DNA of 64,000 nucleotides from UBA1926 sp002337215 (lineage in GTDB: Bacteria; Planctomycetota; Phycisphaerae; Phycisphaerales; UBA1924): contig CAXBAF010000005.1 in assembly GCA_963973795.1 (NCBI GenBank), forward strand, positions 1-64,000, given 5' to 3'. Under the pieces are notes generated by a model. It searched no databases. It was not told the origin of the DNA and worked only from the letters and a program-made list of their open reading frames with translations. This document shows, piece by piece, positions 26,387 to 35,970 of the stretch; the stretch's first letter is position 1; every line of letters starts with the position of its first letter. The position numbers and the translations under genes were made by a program.

Positions 26387-28777
26387 TCAGGGGCAACCCG
26401 TGACGAACGCGGTCACAAACGCCGAGATGTCCCCGAGGTCGAGCACCCCGAAAGGCTCGGCGAGGTCGGCGGGCGTGCCGCCTGTCGTGAACGCGCCGAG
26501 GAAGTCGGAGATGTCGGCGAGATCGAGCACACCGAACGGCTCGGCGAGATCCGCCGGGTTGCACCCGGGCGCATCGGGTGCAACGCCGTACCGCACGACG
26601 CTGGCGCCGCCGCTGAACTGACTCCCGCTGTTGTAGTCGCTGACGAGATCGATCGCCCCGTCCGCGTTCATGTCGCGTGCGATCAGGCCGCGTCCGGACT
26701 GCCCTGATGGAATGAGCACAGGGTCGCCGAAGTCGCCCCCCCCGCGGTTGTTGAGCACGATGACCCGCGTTTCCTCGAAGTTGATCCCCGCGTAGTCGAG
26801 GTCCCCGTCGCCGTCGAAGTCGGCGAGCGCGGGCGAGAACCGCATGCCGTGGTTCGGGAACACACGATCGATCGCGAACGACCCTGCCCCGGTGTTGCGG
26901 AGCACGGCGCCCGTCTGTGATTCAAAGCCGAGCGTGACGGCGTCGAGTGCGCCGTCGCCGTCCAGGTCGGCGACCGCGACCCGATCGATCGGCAGAATCC
27001 CCGCTTCGGAGACCACCTCCGGGGTGAAGGTCCATGTCCCGATGTTGAGCCGGACGCCGATGAAGGTCGTCGTCCCATCGCTGAACCACCGGGCGATATC
27101 GAGCCGGCCGTCCCCGTCCGCGTCGAAGACCGCGACCTGCGCGACACCGATCCCGATATGCGTCACGGGCTCCGCGTACACCTCGACGAAGGTCCCCGTC
27201 CCGCTGTTCCGCATGATCGTGATGAAATCGTTACTGAAGCCGACGCTGTCGAGATCACCATCACCATCCATATCGGCGAGGTACTTCGGGGGCGCCGCCG
27301 TCGCCGAGAAGGTCCGGATCGTGCCGAAAGTCCCGTCCCCGTTGTTCGCGAAGGTCCGCAGCCCCTGATAGTTGCCCACGATGTCGAGGTCGCCGTCACC
27401 GTCGATATCGCCGACGGCCTCGACCCGGTGGATCGAGTCCCGCGCGATCTGGAAGTTGCCGCTGAACGAACCGTCCGGCTGCTGGAAGGAGACATTCAGG
27501 TTCTGGAAATGGTCATCGGTCACGATGTCGATCAGCCCGTCCCCGTTCAGATCGCCCGAGACCAGCGTCGCCGTGCCGCAGCACCAGTTTCTGGTGCTGA
27601 GGAATTCCGGCCGGTCCGGGAGCCCGCCGTCGTTCACCACCACGCATATCCCGTCTTGCTCGTAGAGCAGGTCGAGGTCGCCGTCCCCGTCTATGTCCAC
27701 CGGCGCGATGATGCCGTTCCGGTTGGCGTCGAACCACGATTCAGGGGCAAAGGTCGCGTCCCCGTTGTTCCGCAGCAACTCCGAGATCATCGGCCCCGTG
27801 GCGGATTGGCCTAGGCCCGCGGCGATGAGATCGAGATCCCCATCCGCGTCAACATCGCCCGTGGTGACAAACCCGTTCCAGTACGCGCCATCGATCAGTC
27901 CCCCGTCGGTGAAATCGCCCGCCCCGTCGTTGATCAGGATGCTGACGTTGCTGTGCCGGTTGTTGGCGATCGCGATGTCGGTGTCGCCGTCCCCGTCGAG
28001 ATCGCCGGTCGCGATGCGGTCCGTTCCCGAGCCGTCGGCGCTGAATCCGACGATCCACTCGGACTCCGAGGCCGCGAGGCCCGTCCCGTTGTTGATCATG
28101 ATGTCCACGATCGCCGAGTCGCTCTGGACGCTGATCAGATCCGGGAACGCGTCGCCGTTGAGGTGGGCGAACTCGAACCCGGCGGTGCTGATGCCCGTCG
28201 CGCCCGTGTCTTCGTGTGTTCCGAACCCGCCCGACCCGTCGTTGCGGAACAGCAGCACCCGGGGCGCCGTGTCCCACGCATCGACGTAGAGATCCAGGTC
28301 GCCGTCCGCGTCCGCGTCCGTCGCGGCGAGCATGGTCGATGAGCGGGGCGACGCATCGACCGGGTAGACCGTCGCGGCGCCCCAGTCGCCCGCGCCGTTG
28401 CCGAAGCGCACCTCGATGGTGTTGGCGGCACCGTTGCCCAGCCTGGCGATGTCGGCGACCCCGTCCCCGTCGAGATCCGCGTAGACCGCGAGCGACGAGA
28501 GCCACCCACCCGCGTCGAGGTTCTCGAGTTCCACATCCGACGCGACCGTGCGGTCCGCCGCCATCAGCTGCACCCGCAGCGTTGACTGGGTCCGGGTCAG
28601 CAGGTCGTCGAGCCCGTCACCGTTGATATCGCGCCACTCCAGCGAATCGCCGGAGGTTAACAGGCTCATGACCGAGAACGGGCCGGCCGCCAGCGAGCCG
28701 CCAGCGTGTGCTGCGCACATCACCGGGGCGAGCGCAATTGATGATCCGGCAATGATATAGCGACGAGATTGCATCAT
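26387..28777 (-). CDS. large secreted FG-GAP repeat protein with dockerin module
   Basis: This is a 796-residue protein with GAGGTAAT ahead of ATGATG. A signal peptide covers roughly residues 1-26. About ten FG-GAP/VCBS units fill the protein (DINGDGLDD, DLDGDGVAD, DADADGDLD, DVDADGDLD and others), consistent with one or two seven-bladed propellers. It ends in two near-identical dockerin-like segments (PADLAEPFGVLDLADIS, PADLAEPFGVLDLGDIS) and GCP. Function is unknown; the family is common on the planctomycete surface. It is divergent in strand from no neighbour and is followed by the smaller paralog. Confidence 0.85.
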   Translation of the reverse strand: MMQSRRYIIAGSSIALAPVMCAAHAGGSLAAGPFSVMSLLTSGDSLEWRDINGDGLDDLLTRTQSTLRVQLMAADRTVASDVELENLDAGGWLSSLAVYADLDGDGVADIARLGNGAANTIEVRFGNGAGDWGAATVYPVDASPRSSTMLAATDADADGDLDLYVDAWDTAPRVLLFRNDGSGGFGTHEDTGATGISTAGFEFAHLNGDAFPDLISVQSDSAIVDIMINNGTGLAASESEWIVGFSADGSGTDRIATGDLDGDGDTDIAIANNRHSNVSILINDGAGDFTDGGLIDGAYWNGFVTTGDVDADGDLDLIAAGLGQSATGPMISELLRNNGDATFAPESWFDANRNGIIAPVDIDGDGDLDLLYEQDGICVVVNDGGLPDRPEFLSTRNWCCGTATLVSGDLNGDGLIDIVTDDHFQNLNVSFQQPDGSFSGNFQIARDSIHRVEAVGDIDGDGDLDIVGNYQGLRTFANNGDGTFGTIRTFSATAAPPKYLADMDGDGDLDSVGFSNDFITIMRNSGTGTFVEVYAEPVTHIGIGVAQVAVFDADGDGRLDIARWFSDGTTTFIGVRLNIGTWTFTPEVVSEAGILPIDRVAVADLDGDGALDAVTLGFESQTGAVLRNTGAGSFAIDRVFPNHGMRFSPALADFDGDGDLDYAGINFEETRVIVLNNRGGGDFGDPVLIPSGQSGRGLIARDMNADGAIDLVSDYNSGSQFSGGASVVRYGVAPDAPGCNPADLAEPFGVLDLADISDFLGAFTTGGTPADLAEPFGVLDLGDISAFVTAFVTGCP

Positions 28778-28928
28778 ATTACCTCGCTTGCAAGAGCGTT
28801 TGATGAAGTGCTTAGGTGAGGTTATCAGATCTTCGGGAACGAATTGAAAGGTTTTCTTGAAATTATCTCGGGCCGCCCACACAGATCTCGCGCGGCCTGT
28901 CTCCGGAATCCCCTCGGCTCTGGACCGC

Positions 28929-29936
28929 TTACATCCGCGCGTCCGCGTCGTCCCGGTGCTCCCGGAACCACGCGATCGTCCGCTTGAGCCCCTCTTCGAA
29001 CCCCACGCGGGCCTCCCAGCCCATCATGTCCTTGGCGCGCGAGACATCCAGGCACCGGCGCGGCTGCCCGTCGGGCTTGGTCGAATCCCAGCGGATCTTC
29101 TCTTCGATCGTGCTCTCGTCGGCGAAGCCCGTGAGCTTGGCGATCAGGTGCACCAGGTCGCGGATCGTGATCTCGAAGTTCGTCCCCAGGTTGATCGGCG
29201 TCGGGTCGGTCATCTTCTCGGTCGCCGTAAGGATGCCGTCGGCGGCGTCCTCAACGAACAGGAACTCCCGGCTCGCGCTGCCCGTGCCCCACACTTCCAG
29301 GAACTCGTCGCCCCGCTCTTTCGCCTCGACACACTTGCGGATCAGCGCGGGGATCACATGCGACGAGTGAAGATTGAAGTTGTCGCGCGGGCCGTAAAGG
29401 TTGACCGGCAGCGCGTACACCCCGTGCATGTTGTACTGCAGTTTGTACGCGTCGAGCATCTGCCACGCGGCCTTCTTCGCGACGCCGTACGGCGCGTTCG
29501 TCACCTCGGGGTACCCGTTCCACAGGTTCTCTTCCTTGAACGGGATCGGGGTGAGGTTGGGGTAGGCGCAGATCGTGCCGGTCTGCACAAACGTCGCGCC
29601 CCGGTCGGCGAACCCGTCGAGCCTTGCCTGCTCGATCAGGTGCAGCGCCATCGCCATGTTGGCATAGAAGTACCGACCGGGGTTCTCCCGGTTGGCGCCG
29701 ATGCCGCCCACCTCCGCGGCGAGGTGGATCATCACGTCCACCTTCTCGCCCGGGAAGGCGTCCTTATAGAGGCGGGCGCACGCCGATTCAGTCGTCAGGT
29801 CGTAGTCCTTGGACCGGGGCACGAAGACCTGGTTCTCGGGCACACCCCGGGCCTTCAGCCCCTCCTGCACGAAGGACCCAAGGAACCCGGCCCCGCCGGT
29901 CACCACCACACGCTTGCTCGGCCAATCAAACGACAT
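28929..29936 (-). CDS. fcl: GDP-L-fucose synthase
   Basis: This enzyme converts GDP-4-keto-6-deoxymannose to GDP-L-fucose by epimerisation and NADPH reduction. The 335-residue short-chain dehydrogenase has the nucleotide motif GGAGFLG (14-20), an active-site TICAYP with Cys123, the Tyr150-x3-Lys154 pair (YGVAKK), and LPVNLYGPRDNF followed by the conserved SHVIPAL histidine. The gene that supplies its substrate, gmd, is 4.7 kb away on the same strand, so the cell can make GDP-fucose for a polysaccharide. fcl and gmd flank the flippase and polymerase genes. Confidence 0.95.
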   Translation of the reverse strand: MSFDWPSKRVVVTGGAGFLGSFVQEGLKARGVPENQVFVPRSKDYDLTTESACARLYKDAFPGEKVDVMIHLAAEVGGIGANRENPGRYFYANMAMALHLIEQARLDGFADRGATFVQTGTICAYPNLTPIPFKEENLWNGYPEVTNAPYGVAKKAAWQMLDAYKLQYNMHGVYALPVNLYGPRDNFNLHSSHVIPALIRKCVEAKERGDEFLEVWGTGSASREFLFVEDAADGILTATEKMTDPTPINLGTNFEITIRDLVHLIAKLTGFADESTIEEKIRWDSTKPDGQPRRCLDVSRAKDMMGWEARVGFEEGLKRTIAWFREHRDDADARM

Positions 29937-30119
29937 CCTGCTCTCCTGCGATACCGATCACCAGCACGCGTCTTCGACGCACCGGACCGGCGGCAAACCA
30001 ATCGGTCCCGGCGATGCAACGGTGATCGGTCAATCCGCGAGACCCGTTGACGCTCGGCCCCGCACGCGGCCGAAATAAGGGAAGCGATCATACCGCCCCC
30101 GCCGCGCGTCTTATCACCC

Positions 30120-31325
30120 ATGACCAACCGCCCACGCACCAACACCCCGAACGCCAGCAGCCCGGATCACGCCCCCCGGCCGGCTCCCGAGGCCGATTCG
30201 GAGGCCTCCGCCTCGGCCCGCCCTCCCGGCCCGCTCAGCCGGGCCCTCCGCCTCGCCGCGTCCCTGCTCGAGCTCACGCTCCTCGGCGCGCTGGTCTGCT
30301 GGCTCACAGGCCGGGTCGTCAGCGACCGCTTTCTCTGGTCGCAATACCTGGGCTGGATCCCGACCGAGGCGATCGCGTTGCTCGCGGTGGGCGTGCTGAT
30401 CGCGGGCGTGCTGCTCCGCCGGTCGAGGCCGCGCGTGCTGGTCACGATCGCGACACTCGGCGTGGTCGGCTGGCTCGCCCTCGCCGAGTGGAGGCTCTAC
30501 CGCGCCGTCGTGCCGAGCCCGGATCGGGGCGATCTCCGCGTCCTGTTCATGAACATCAGCCCGCGGGGACGAGACGCGTCGCTCGACCCCCTTTTCGCGA
30601 CGGGCGCCGATCTCGCGGTCCTCAGCAACGTCCACCCGCAGCCCGTCACCTTCGAGAAGATCTACGGCGTCCGCCATCGCGACCTCCTCGAGCGTTTCAC
30701 CGGGCGTGTCCCGGGCGATGCCCCGCCGGGCGAGGCGCATCTCGTCCGCTACGGCATGTTCCACATCTACAGCAAGCACCCCATCCGTCGGCGCGCCTCG
30801 GCCCACGTCGGGAACCAGGAGACCTGGCTCGAGAACGACACCGGGGGCGGCGGCGCCGTGCTCATGCTCGAGATCGAAACGCCGCAGGGCCCCATGACCG
30901 TCTGGGCGCTCGATATGCCCAGCACGCTCGGCGCATCGAGACGATCGATGTTCGAGGAGGCCAGCGCCAAGGTCGACGACACGTCGCTCGCGCTCGCGAT
31001 CGACAGCATCGGCAGGTGGATCACGACCGATCTCGAGCCGGGCGATCCGCTCCTGCGGCCCGACCTGATCGTGGGCGACTTCAACACCCCGGGGCACGCG
31101 TGGTCTGTCGAGCGTTTCGCGGCGGGCGCACGAACGGTGCGCGCGGACGCGGGGATGGGCCCGCCCGGCACGTTCATCGCGACCTCGCCCTACCCACTCT
31201 TCGCGATCGATCTCGCGCGGCTCGGAGACGGCGTCGCCGCGACGCACCTCGAAAAGGTCCGCGCGCCCGGATGCCGGCACCTGGGACTCATGATCGATCT
31301 GAATCAGACGTCGGACCATCCTTAA
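30120..31325 (+). CDS. membrane-anchored EEP-family hydrolase
   Basis: This 401-residue protein has three membrane segments between about 40 and 130, then an endonuclease/exonuclease/phosphatase-type domain. Matches to that family are DLRVLFMNIS near 140, DLIVGDFNTP (about 316-325) and a terminal SDHP (398-401). The usual family continues past SDHxP, whereas this protein stops right after it. A tandem 14-base duplication overlaps and follows the stop codon. The role could be hydrolysis of a phosphodiester in the membrane, but the substrate is unknown. It is the only plus-strand gene inside an otherwise minus-strand sugar cluster. Confidence 0.7.
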   Translation: MTNRPRTNTPNASSPDHAPRPAPEADSEASASARPPGPLSRALRLAASLLELTLLGALVCWLTGRVVSDRFLWSQYLGWIPTEAIALLAVGVLIAGVLLRRSRPRVLVTIATLGVVGWLALAEWRLYRAVVPSPDRGDLRVLFMNISPRGRDASLDPLFATGADLAVLSNVHPQPVTFEKIYGVRHRDLLERFTGRVPGDAPPGEAHLVRYGMFHIYSKHPIRRRASAHVGNQETWLENDTGGGGAVLMLEIETPQGPMTVWALDMPSTLGASRRSMFEEASAKVDDTSLALAIDSIGRWITTDLEPGDPLLRPDLIVGDFNTPGHAWSVERFAAGARTVRADAGMGPPGTFIATSPYPLFAIDLARLGDGVAATHLEKVRAPGCRHLGLMIDLNQTSDHP

Positions 31326-31351
31326 TAGATAGGTGTGAATAGATAGGTGTT
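31324..31351 (+). repeat. tandem 14-base duplication at the EEP stop codon
   Basis: AATAGATAGGTGT occurs at 31324-31336 and again at 31338-31350, each followed by one further base (G, then T). The unit is AT-rich against the GC-rich background. The first copy begins within the TAA stop. Confidence 0.85.
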
Positions 31352-31391
31352 CAGAGTCGCGTGTTCGGGCCGAACCGCGCGTCAGACGCGA

Positions 31392-33029
31392 TCATGCCTT
31401 GGACGGCCTCGCCGGCAGCAGCCTCGCGATCCGCCCGCCGACCCGTGCGCCGAGCGCTCCGGTGACCCGTTCGAACAGCTCGTGGCAGACGCTGCGTTCG
31501 AGCATCCATGCGATCGGGAGGTAGATCGCGCCGGTGACGACCGTCACCAGTGCGCACGCCGCGATCCCGAGCACGACGCCCTCGCGCGGGATATACGTTG
31601 AGATCCACCAGCCCGTGCCGCACGCGATCGTCGCCCCGAGCACCGGGACCGCGAACACACGCCATGTCGCCCGCACAGGGGACTCCGTCCTCGCGAGCGC
31701 CACGAGCACGTAGACGATCCCGCCCAGCGCCGTGACGACCCCGATCATGATCGCGACGCCCATCGCCTTGCCCAGCAGCAGCGCGCCGACAAGGGCCGCG
31801 CCGGTGTAGACCCCGGCGAAGATCCAGTTGAGCTTCGAGAACGTCGAGAACCGGCCCTGGCTCCGCAGCATGCTCTCGGCCGGCGAGATCATCAGCCGCC
31901 CCGCCATCCCGATGCTCAGCACCACGATGAACGGGATCGTCCCGTAGAACCGTTCAGGAACCAGCGCGTGGATCAGCGGGTCCGCCACCGCGGCCTGCAG
32001 GAAACACAGCGGAACACCAACAAGCGCGAGCAGCCGGAGCGCCCGCATGAACGCGGCGTTCTGCCTGCGAGGATCGCCCTGGATCTTCGAGAGCGACGGG
32101 AAGAGCACGAAGTCCAGGTTCCGGCTGATCATCATCATCGATTGCCGGGAGATGCTGTTCCCGAACGCGTAGTGACCGACCGCCGTCATCCCCGGGAACA
32201 TCCTGCCCAGCACGATCATGTCGCCCTGGAGCGTGATCGTGCGCGCCACGTCGGCGCTGGCGAGCCTCGTCGAGTCGCCGATGATGTACCGCCAGCGCCG
32301 GAGCTGGGGCCTGCGGGAGACCTCGGGCCTGGCGAAGTACCACACCGCCGCGGTCCGGCACGCCGCCCCGACGAAGAGGGGCAGCACGAAGCTCATCGCG
32401 CCCATCCCCATGAACGCACAGTAGACGGTGAGGCACATCATCCCGGCGCTCTGGGTGCCCTCGATGGTCGCGAGCAGCCGGAACTGCATCCGTGATTGCA
32501 GCAGCCCGACCGGCGCTTGCGAGAGCGACTGGAGAAACGTCGAGCCGCTCATGACCCAGATCATCGGTGCGAGCTCGGGCCGTCCGAAGAACATCGAGAT
32601 CAGCGGCGCCGTTGCCGCCATCGTGATGCCCAATACGAGCCCCACGCTCCCCGAGAGCCACGCCCCGGCGTTCACCCAGCGCCGCGCGTTGGCCTGCCGG
32701 TGGACGAGGATGTCGCGCACGCCCGCGTTCCGCAGCACGCCGACGAACTGGGACACGGTGAGCAGGAGCATGTAGAGCGTGAAATCGTCGGGGATGAGCA
32801 CCCACGCGAGCGCGAAGTTGCCCGCGAAGCGGATGACCCGCACGCCGATCGATTGCATCGCGAAGAACGCGAAGCCCTGGGCCGCCCGGTCGGCGAGCCC
32901 CCGCGCTCTCGCGGGAGGCGGGTCGACGATCGGCGTCATCGGATCGATCGCCGCGTCCACTTCCTCGGCCCGCGCGAGCTCCTCGGATTGGCTTCCGTCA
33001 TCGGATGGGGTGGGGGCGGTGCTGGTCAC
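31392..33029 (-). CDS. Wzx-type polysaccharide flippase
   Basis: This 545-residue integral membrane protein of the MOP/polysaccharide-transporter superfamily has about 12-14 predicted membrane helices after a 50-residue charged N-terminus. Sequence features match oligosaccharide flippases: FALAWVLIPDDFTLYMLLLT, a central loop with Arg-rich segments, and a helix-rich second half. It would flip lipid-linked sugar units across the inner membrane. The start is GTG with only a weak ribosome site. It lies just downstream of the polymerase-like gene, 36 bases apart, and upstream of fcl, so one polysaccharide cluster is likely. Confidence 0.85.
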   Translation of the reverse strand: MTSTAPTPSDDGSQSEELARAEEVDAAIDPMTPIVDPPPARARGLADRAAQGFAFFAMQSIGVRVIRFAGNFALAWVLIPDDFTLYMLLLTVSQFVGVLRNAGVRDILVHRQANARRWVNAGAWLSGSVGLVLGITMAATAPLISMFFGRPELAPMIWVMSGSTFLQSLSQAPVGLLQSRMQFRLLATIEGTQSAGMMCLTVYCAFMGMGAMSFVLPLFVGAACRTAAVWYFARPEVSRRPQLRRWRYIIGDSTRLASADVARTITLQGDMIVLGRMFPGMTAVGHYAFGNSISRQSMMMISRNLDFVLFPSLSKIQGDPRRQNAAFMRALRLLALVGVPLCFLQAAVADPLIHALVPERFYGTIPFIVVLSIGMAGRLMISPAESMLRSQGRFSTFSKLNWIFAGVYTGAALVGALLLGKAMGVAIMIGVVTALGGIVYVLVALARTESPVRATWRVFAVPVLGATIACGTGWWISTYIPREGVVLGIAACALVTVVTGAIYLPIAWMLERSVCHELFERVTGALGARVGGRIARLLPARPSKA

Positions 33030-33065
33030 GTCACTGCTCTGCTGCGTCCGATCGTTGGGAACGAT

Positions 33066-34490
33066 CTAGGCCGAGGCGTACGCGCCCCCATCATCGGGTT
33101 GGTCATCAAGCTGGTCGTACTCGCCGTAGGCATCCTCGCCGTACGAGCCGTCATCCGCATCGTAGTAATCCTGGTAGGTCCCGAGCGCCGAGTACTCGCG
33201 CATCTCCCGCATCGTCCGCGAGTGGATCTTCGCGAGGATGAGGAACGTCCAGAACGGCGCGCCCGACGCGAACCAGCTCCCCTGCTTGAGCGACAGGATG
33301 AACTGATACATGCAGTACGCGATCAGCACCGCCGCTGTCGAGAGCTCCCGCGGCTGATCGCGGTACAGCGTCAGCAGCGACCTGGACATCTTGTAGGTGA
33401 TGATCATGATCACCGTCAGCATCACGAGGCCGATCACCCCGTGCTCGGTCAGAACCTGCACCGGCATGTTGTGCACGTACGGCGCATCGCTGATGGTGTA
33501 GTAATACTCGAACGAGCTCGTGCCCAGCCCCTGCAGGAACGCCTGCGGCCTGCTGATCCACTCGCCCATCATCGTCATGATCATCTGCTGACGCGTGCCG
33601 ACGCCCTCGGTGAGCGCGCCCGAGCTCCACCGCGTCGCCGCGTCGCGGGTCGTCGCGAAGTTGAGCACGAGCATGACGAAGACCAGCCCGACACCCGCGG
33701 ACGCGGAGACGGTGATGAACTGCACCATGTTCTTGATCTGCCGCGCGAAGGGGAACATGACCACCCCGCAGAACACGGCCCCGATCAGCTGGCCGCGCGA
33801 CCCAGAGAGCAGCGCGATGATCAGCCCGATCGTGATCGCCCCGGCGCGGACCAGGTTCACAAACGCGACCGATTTCACGGGCTTGTAGAGCATGCCGAAG
33901 ATGACGATCGTGCCGCCCAGGCCCGCGGTCGCGAGCGGGTTGAGCAGCTCGGGGCCGTCCGAGCCGCCCGCGGTGTTCTTGATGCCGAGCCGCCCGCCGT
34001 ACATCGTCGTCTGGGGGCTCAGCAGGATGAGCACGATGATGACCGACCCGACGATCATCACGGGGATGATCAGCCTCCGGAAATCCTCGAGCGTGTTCAT
34101 CAGCAGGCCCGGGAAGAACAGCAGCAGCCCCAGATAGGGGATCGCCTTGATGAGGGCCTCGAACCCGGGGGTGCTGTCGGGCGCGAACCCGATCCCCACG
34201 ATGCCGAACAGGTAGAGCGTGAGCACGAAGAACAGCAGCGGGTTGAAATACCCCTTGAACGGCTTGCGACCCGCGAACGCGGCCGAGAGCGAGCCCAGCA
34301 CCGCCAGCCCGCCGACGATGATGTTCAGCACCTTCGTGTTGGTGGCAAAGAACGACGACGCCGTCGTCAGCAGCTGCTCGAGCGGGTAGAGCACCAGAAT
34401 GAACAGCATGGCCCACCGGGGCTTGAACAGGGTGTAGATCACCCCGAACGCCAGCCCGAGCACCGACGCCACGAGGATCAAGCCGCTCAT
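33066..34490 (-). CDS. O-antigen ligase/polymerase-like membrane protein
   Basis: This is a 474-residue membrane protein with about 11 predicted helices and a large loop. GSRGQLIG and the following HNMPVQVLTEHGVIGL are typical of the O-antigen ligase/Wzy family, which join lipid-linked sugar repeats. The last 50 residues are an acidic, Asp/Tyr/Gly-rich tail (YGEDAYGEYDQLDDQPDDGG) that is probably cytoplasmic. It is encoded between gmd and the flippase on the same strand; no glycosyltransferases of the usual soluble families lie between them. Confidence 0.8.
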   Translation of the reverse strand: MSGLILVASVLGLAFGVIYTLFKPRWAMLFILVLYPLEQLLTTASSFFATNTKVLNIIVGGLAVLGSLSAAFAGRKPFKGYFNPLLFFVLTLYLFGIVGIGFAPDSTPGFEALIKAIPYLGLLLFFPGLLMNTLEDFRRLIIPVMIVGSVIIVLILLSPQTTMYGGRLGIKNTAGGSDGPELLNPLATAGLGGTIVIFGMLYKPVKSVAFVNLVRAGAITIGLIIALLSGSRGQLIGAVFCGVVMFPFARQIKNMVQFITVSASAGVGLVFVMLVLNFATTRDAATRWSSGALTEGVGTRQQMIMTMMGEWISRPQAFLQGLGTSSFEYYYTISDAPYVHNMPVQVLTEHGVIGLVMLTVIMIITYKMSRSLLTLYRDQPRELSTAAVLIAYCMYQFILSLKQGSWFASGAPFWTFLILAKIHSRTMREMREYSALGTYQDYYDADDGSYGEDAYGEYDQLDDQPDDGGAYASA

Positions 34491-34593
34491 ACCGAACTCC
34501 TAGACACCGTCTCCGACCAGGCCCCGTCCCGCGTTCGAACCCGGGTTCCGTCCCGCGGCACAATCAGCCGGGCCAAACTTACGCGGGCACGTC

Positions 34594-35655
34594 TTACTGA
34601 TCATGCCCCACGAACTCGGGCATCGCATGACCCGCGTCCTTGAGCGTCTTCTCCCGGCTCGCGAGTTCCATGTCGGAATCGACCATCATCGCGGCCAGTT
34701 CCTCAACGGTTGTCTCGGGCACCCAGCCCAGCTTGTCCTTCGCCTTCTTCGGGTCGCCCAGCAGCAGGTCGACCTCAGCGGGACGCAGGTAGCGGGGGTC
34801 GAACTCCACGTGGGCCGCGAAGTCGAGCCCCGCGTGCTTGAACGCCAGCTCCGCGAACTCGCGCACGCTGATGGTCCGGTTCGTCGCGATCACGTAGTCG
34901 TCCGCCTCGTCCTGCTGGAGCATCATCCACATCATCTTCACGTAGTCGCCCGCGAAGCCCCAGTCACGCTTGCTGTCCAGGTTGCCCAGGAAGACCTTGT
35001 CCTGCAGGCCCATCTTGATGCGCCCGACGGCCCGCGTGATCTTGCGGGTCACGAAGGTCTCGCCCCGCCGGGGGCTCTCGTGGTTGAACAGGATCCCGCA
35101 CGAGGCGTGCAGGCCGTACGACTCGCGGTAGTTCACCGTCGCCCAGTGCGCCATCACCTTGGCGCACGCGTAGGGCGACCGCGGGTAGAAGGGCGTCGTT
35201 TCCACCTGGGGCGTCTCGACGACCTTGCCGTACTGCTCGGACGACGACGCCTGGTAGTACCGCACGTCGATCCCCGAACGCTGCTTGAAGTCGCGCACCG
35301 CTTCGAGCAGTTTGAGCGCGCCCATCGCGACCGTCTCGGCCGTGTAGATCGGCATGTCGAACGACACCCGGACGTGGCTCTGTGCGCCCAGGTTGTACAC
35401 CTCGTGCGGCTTGATCTCCTCGAGCAGCTTGCTGAGCACGTTCGAGTCGCACAGGTCGCCGTAGTGGAGCCTCAGGCTCCCGCCCTTGAGGTGCGGGTCG
35501 AGGTACATGTGGTCGAGCCGCTCGGTGTTGAAGGTCGACGCGCGACGGATGATCCCGTGCACCTCGTACCCCTTGGCGATCAGGAACTCCGCCAGATACG
35601 ACCCGTCCTGACCGGTGATGCCGGTGATCAACGCACGCTTCGACTCGCCCATCAT
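34594..35655 (-). CDS. gmd: GDP-mannose 4,6-dehydratase
   Basis: Gmd makes GDP-4-keto-6-deoxymannose, the precursor for GDP-fucose and related 6-deoxy sugars. The protein is 353 residues with TGITGQDGSYLAEFL at 11-25 (nucleotide binding), the conserved SSSEQYG and the YPRSPYACAK catalytic Tyr-x3-Lys. AGGAG lies 5 bases ahead of the first of two ATGs (35655) and 8 bases ahead of the second (35652); either could be used. With fcl at 28929 it provides GDP-fucose for the polysaccharide genes between them. Confidence 0.95.
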   Translation of the reverse strand: MMGESKRALITGITGQDGSYLAEFLIAKGYEVHGIIRRASTFNTERLDHMYLDPHLKGGSLRLHYGDLCDSNVLSKLLEEIKPHEVYNLGAQSHVRVSFDMPIYTAETVAMGALKLLEAVRDFKQRSGIDVRYYQASSSEQYGKVVETPQVETTPFYPRSPYACAKVMAHWATVNYRESYGLHASCGILFNHESPRRGETFVTRKITRAVGRIKMGLQDKVFLGNLDSKRDWGFAGDYVKMMWMMLQQDEADDYVIATNRTISVREFAELAFKHAGLDFAAHVEFDPRYLRPAEVDLLLGDPKKAKDKLGWVPETTVEELAAMMVDSDMELASREKTLKDAGHAMPEFVGHDQ

Positions 35656-35970
35656 CCACACTCCTGAGCGGGATCGTCCCGCGCTGTCATTCGAACTCCG
35701 GACCGGTTCACCCCCGGTCTCGGTGGTGCCCGGGCCGAAGCCAGAGCCGCAACGACGCCGCACCGCGAAGAGTCCACGAGCGCGCCATTCCTGCTATCGG
35801 GTGTCGGCCACTCTTCACGCCGGGTTGAGACCCACCCGAACCGTTTCCACCCTTCGGTCCAGATCGGGAACCGACCCGATCCCGGATCGGGCACCCAGCC
35901 TACGCACGCCGCGCGGCAGGGTTCAGACCAACATTCAATCGTTGCGCCCATTGGACACCGGACCGAACAC
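35656..35970. other. intergenic region upstream of gmd
   Basis: No coding sequence, repeat or RNA stands out. A promoter for gmd probably lies here, but no clear -35/-10 pair is visible in the GC-rich sequence; the end of the upstream membrane glycosyltransferase gene borders the far side. Confidence 0.5.
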
